Part shown: positions 6,519 through 7,014 of the stretch, piece by piece
Position numbering within the stretch: position 1 is the first letter of the stretch
How the letters are laid out: each line of letters starts with the position of its first letter
Source of the DNA: Bacteroidota bacterium
GTDB taxonomy: Bacteria > Bacteroidota > Bacteroidia > B-17B0 > B-17BO
DNA: 7,014 nucleotides
Reading direction: 5' to 3'
Assembly: GCA_025356715.1 (NCBI GenBank)
Contig: JANXRU010000201.1
Span: 1 to 7,014, forward strand
Position numbers and translations under genes: made by a program
The notes under the pieces: generated by a model
Told to the model about the DNA's origin: nothing
The model's database searches: none
The model's input: the letters and a program-made list of their open reading frames with translations, nothing else

Positions 6519-7014
6519 GTTTAAAATCGTGAGTACGTTTAATTTTTCGCTCTCTAATATTAAAGAGTTCAATCATCATTGCAAAGGCTAATGCAAAATA
6601 AGCATAGTATTTATTAATTTCAATATGTGCTTCATGGGGCAGAGTTGTATTGTAACAATCAACTAAGGCTTCACCAACTAAAAGCCCACCAATTACTAAT
6701 AAAAAAGAAAGAGCCACCATTTTTATACCAGGGTTTTTATTAATAAAATCAGATACAACACCAGAAAATAAAATCATCAATATCATTGATATAACAACTG
6801 CTGATACCATAATTAAAAAATCTCCAGACAAACCAACTGCTGCCAAAATACTGTCAAAAGAAAAAACAAAGTCAATGATTATGATTTGTACAATAATAGC
6901 ATAGAATGTATTTTTGCCCGATTTTTCTTTAGAGATTTCTTCTTCAGCGCCATGAATTATTTCTTTAATTTCTGACCATGTTTTAATTAATAAAAATAAA
7001 CCACCTCCAAATAG
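6508..7014 (-). CDS. TerC-family integral membrane protein, partial (C-terminal 168 residues)
   Basis: The minus-strand frame is open from 7014 down to the TAG at 6508-6510, so the N-terminus lies beyond the right edge. The TTG at 6846-6844 is internal, not a start: upstream residues in the same frame include the family motif DFVFSFDSILAAVGL (visible residues 48-62), which matches the D-I-V-F-S-x-D-S core of TerC proteins. Its acidic residues D48 and D54 lie in a membrane helix. Other landmarks are GGGLFLLIKTW at the visible N-terminus, a charged loop (14-35), membrane segments at about 38-60, 67-84, 98-116 and 136-150, NKNPGIKMVALSFLL (92-106), and a terminal MMIELFNIRERK (146-157) before a charged tail. 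TerC proteins were named from tellurite resistance; members have been linked to metal ion (notably manganese) export and to membrane protein biogenesis, and which applies here cannot be told. The gene converges on the leucine-rich-repeat gene. Confidence 0.9.
   Translation of the reverse strand, partial: LFGGGLFLLIKTWSEIKEIIHGAEEEISKEKSGKNTFYAIIVQIIIIDFVFSFDSILAAVGLSGDFLIMVSAVVISMILMILFSGVVSDFINKNPGIKMVALSFLLVIGGLLVGEALVDCYNTTLPHEAHIEINKYYAYFALAFAMMIELFNIRERKIKRTHDFKQED

Noticed and set aside
1..7014. CRISPR arrays, tRNA or rRNA genes, insertion sequences, toxin-antitoxin or defence modules
   Set aside because: No spaced direct repeats, cloverleaf-like segments, transposase motifs or known defence domains were seen; apart from the S74 remnant the genes look like ordinary chromosomal genes.

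Overview
The window looks like chromosomal DNA of a Bacteroidota bacterium, probably from the Flavobacteriia/Sphingobacteriia/Cytophagia side of the phylum. Four things suggest this. The DNA is very AT-rich. The starts have A-rich leaders with no Shine-Dalgarno sequence. The gene order DUF1573 lipoprotein - yajC - ybbR-like - coaE is one I know from this phylum. The PP2C-type phosphatase carries Bacteroidota-style motifs. The genus cannot be fixed from the sequence alone.

Layout. Positions 1-202 (minus strand) hold a decayed C-terminal chaperone domain of the phage tail-spike/endosialidase type (Peptidase_S74), broken by a one-base frameshift and an in-frame ochre stop. It runs off the left edge. 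Positions 203-406 are an AT-rich non-coding leader. Positions 407-2686 (plus) encode a membrane sensor with a large Cache-type extracytoplasmic domain, a HAMP linker and a SpoIIE/PP2C phosphatase, followed by a plausible intrinsic terminator at 2694-2726.

Positions 2778-5605 (plus) form a tight co-directional cluster: a DUF1573 lipoprotein, yajC (Sec translocon accessory subunit), a YbbR-like membrane-anchored protein, coaE (dephospho-CoA kinase, last step of CoA synthesis) and a small helical protein of unknown function. Gaps in the cluster are 52 nt and 4 nt, then overlaps of 4 nt and 8 nt. A secreted leucine-rich-repeat protein (5645-6496) follows 39 nt later and may belong to the same transcript. 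A TerC-family membrane protein converges on it from the minus strand (6508-7014) and is cut by the right edge.

How the genes work together. The cluster combines envelope functions (protein export, a lipoprotein, a membrane-anchored YbbR protein) with a housekeeping CoA enzyme. This looks like conserved co-transcription and not a single pathway. The phosphatase has its own leader and terminator and is probably a separate transcription unit. I found no defence system, CRISPR array, tRNA, rRNA, insertion sequence or intact prophage. Most of the window is ordinary; the S74 remnant and the unassigned gene coupled to coaE are the parts most worth a second look.
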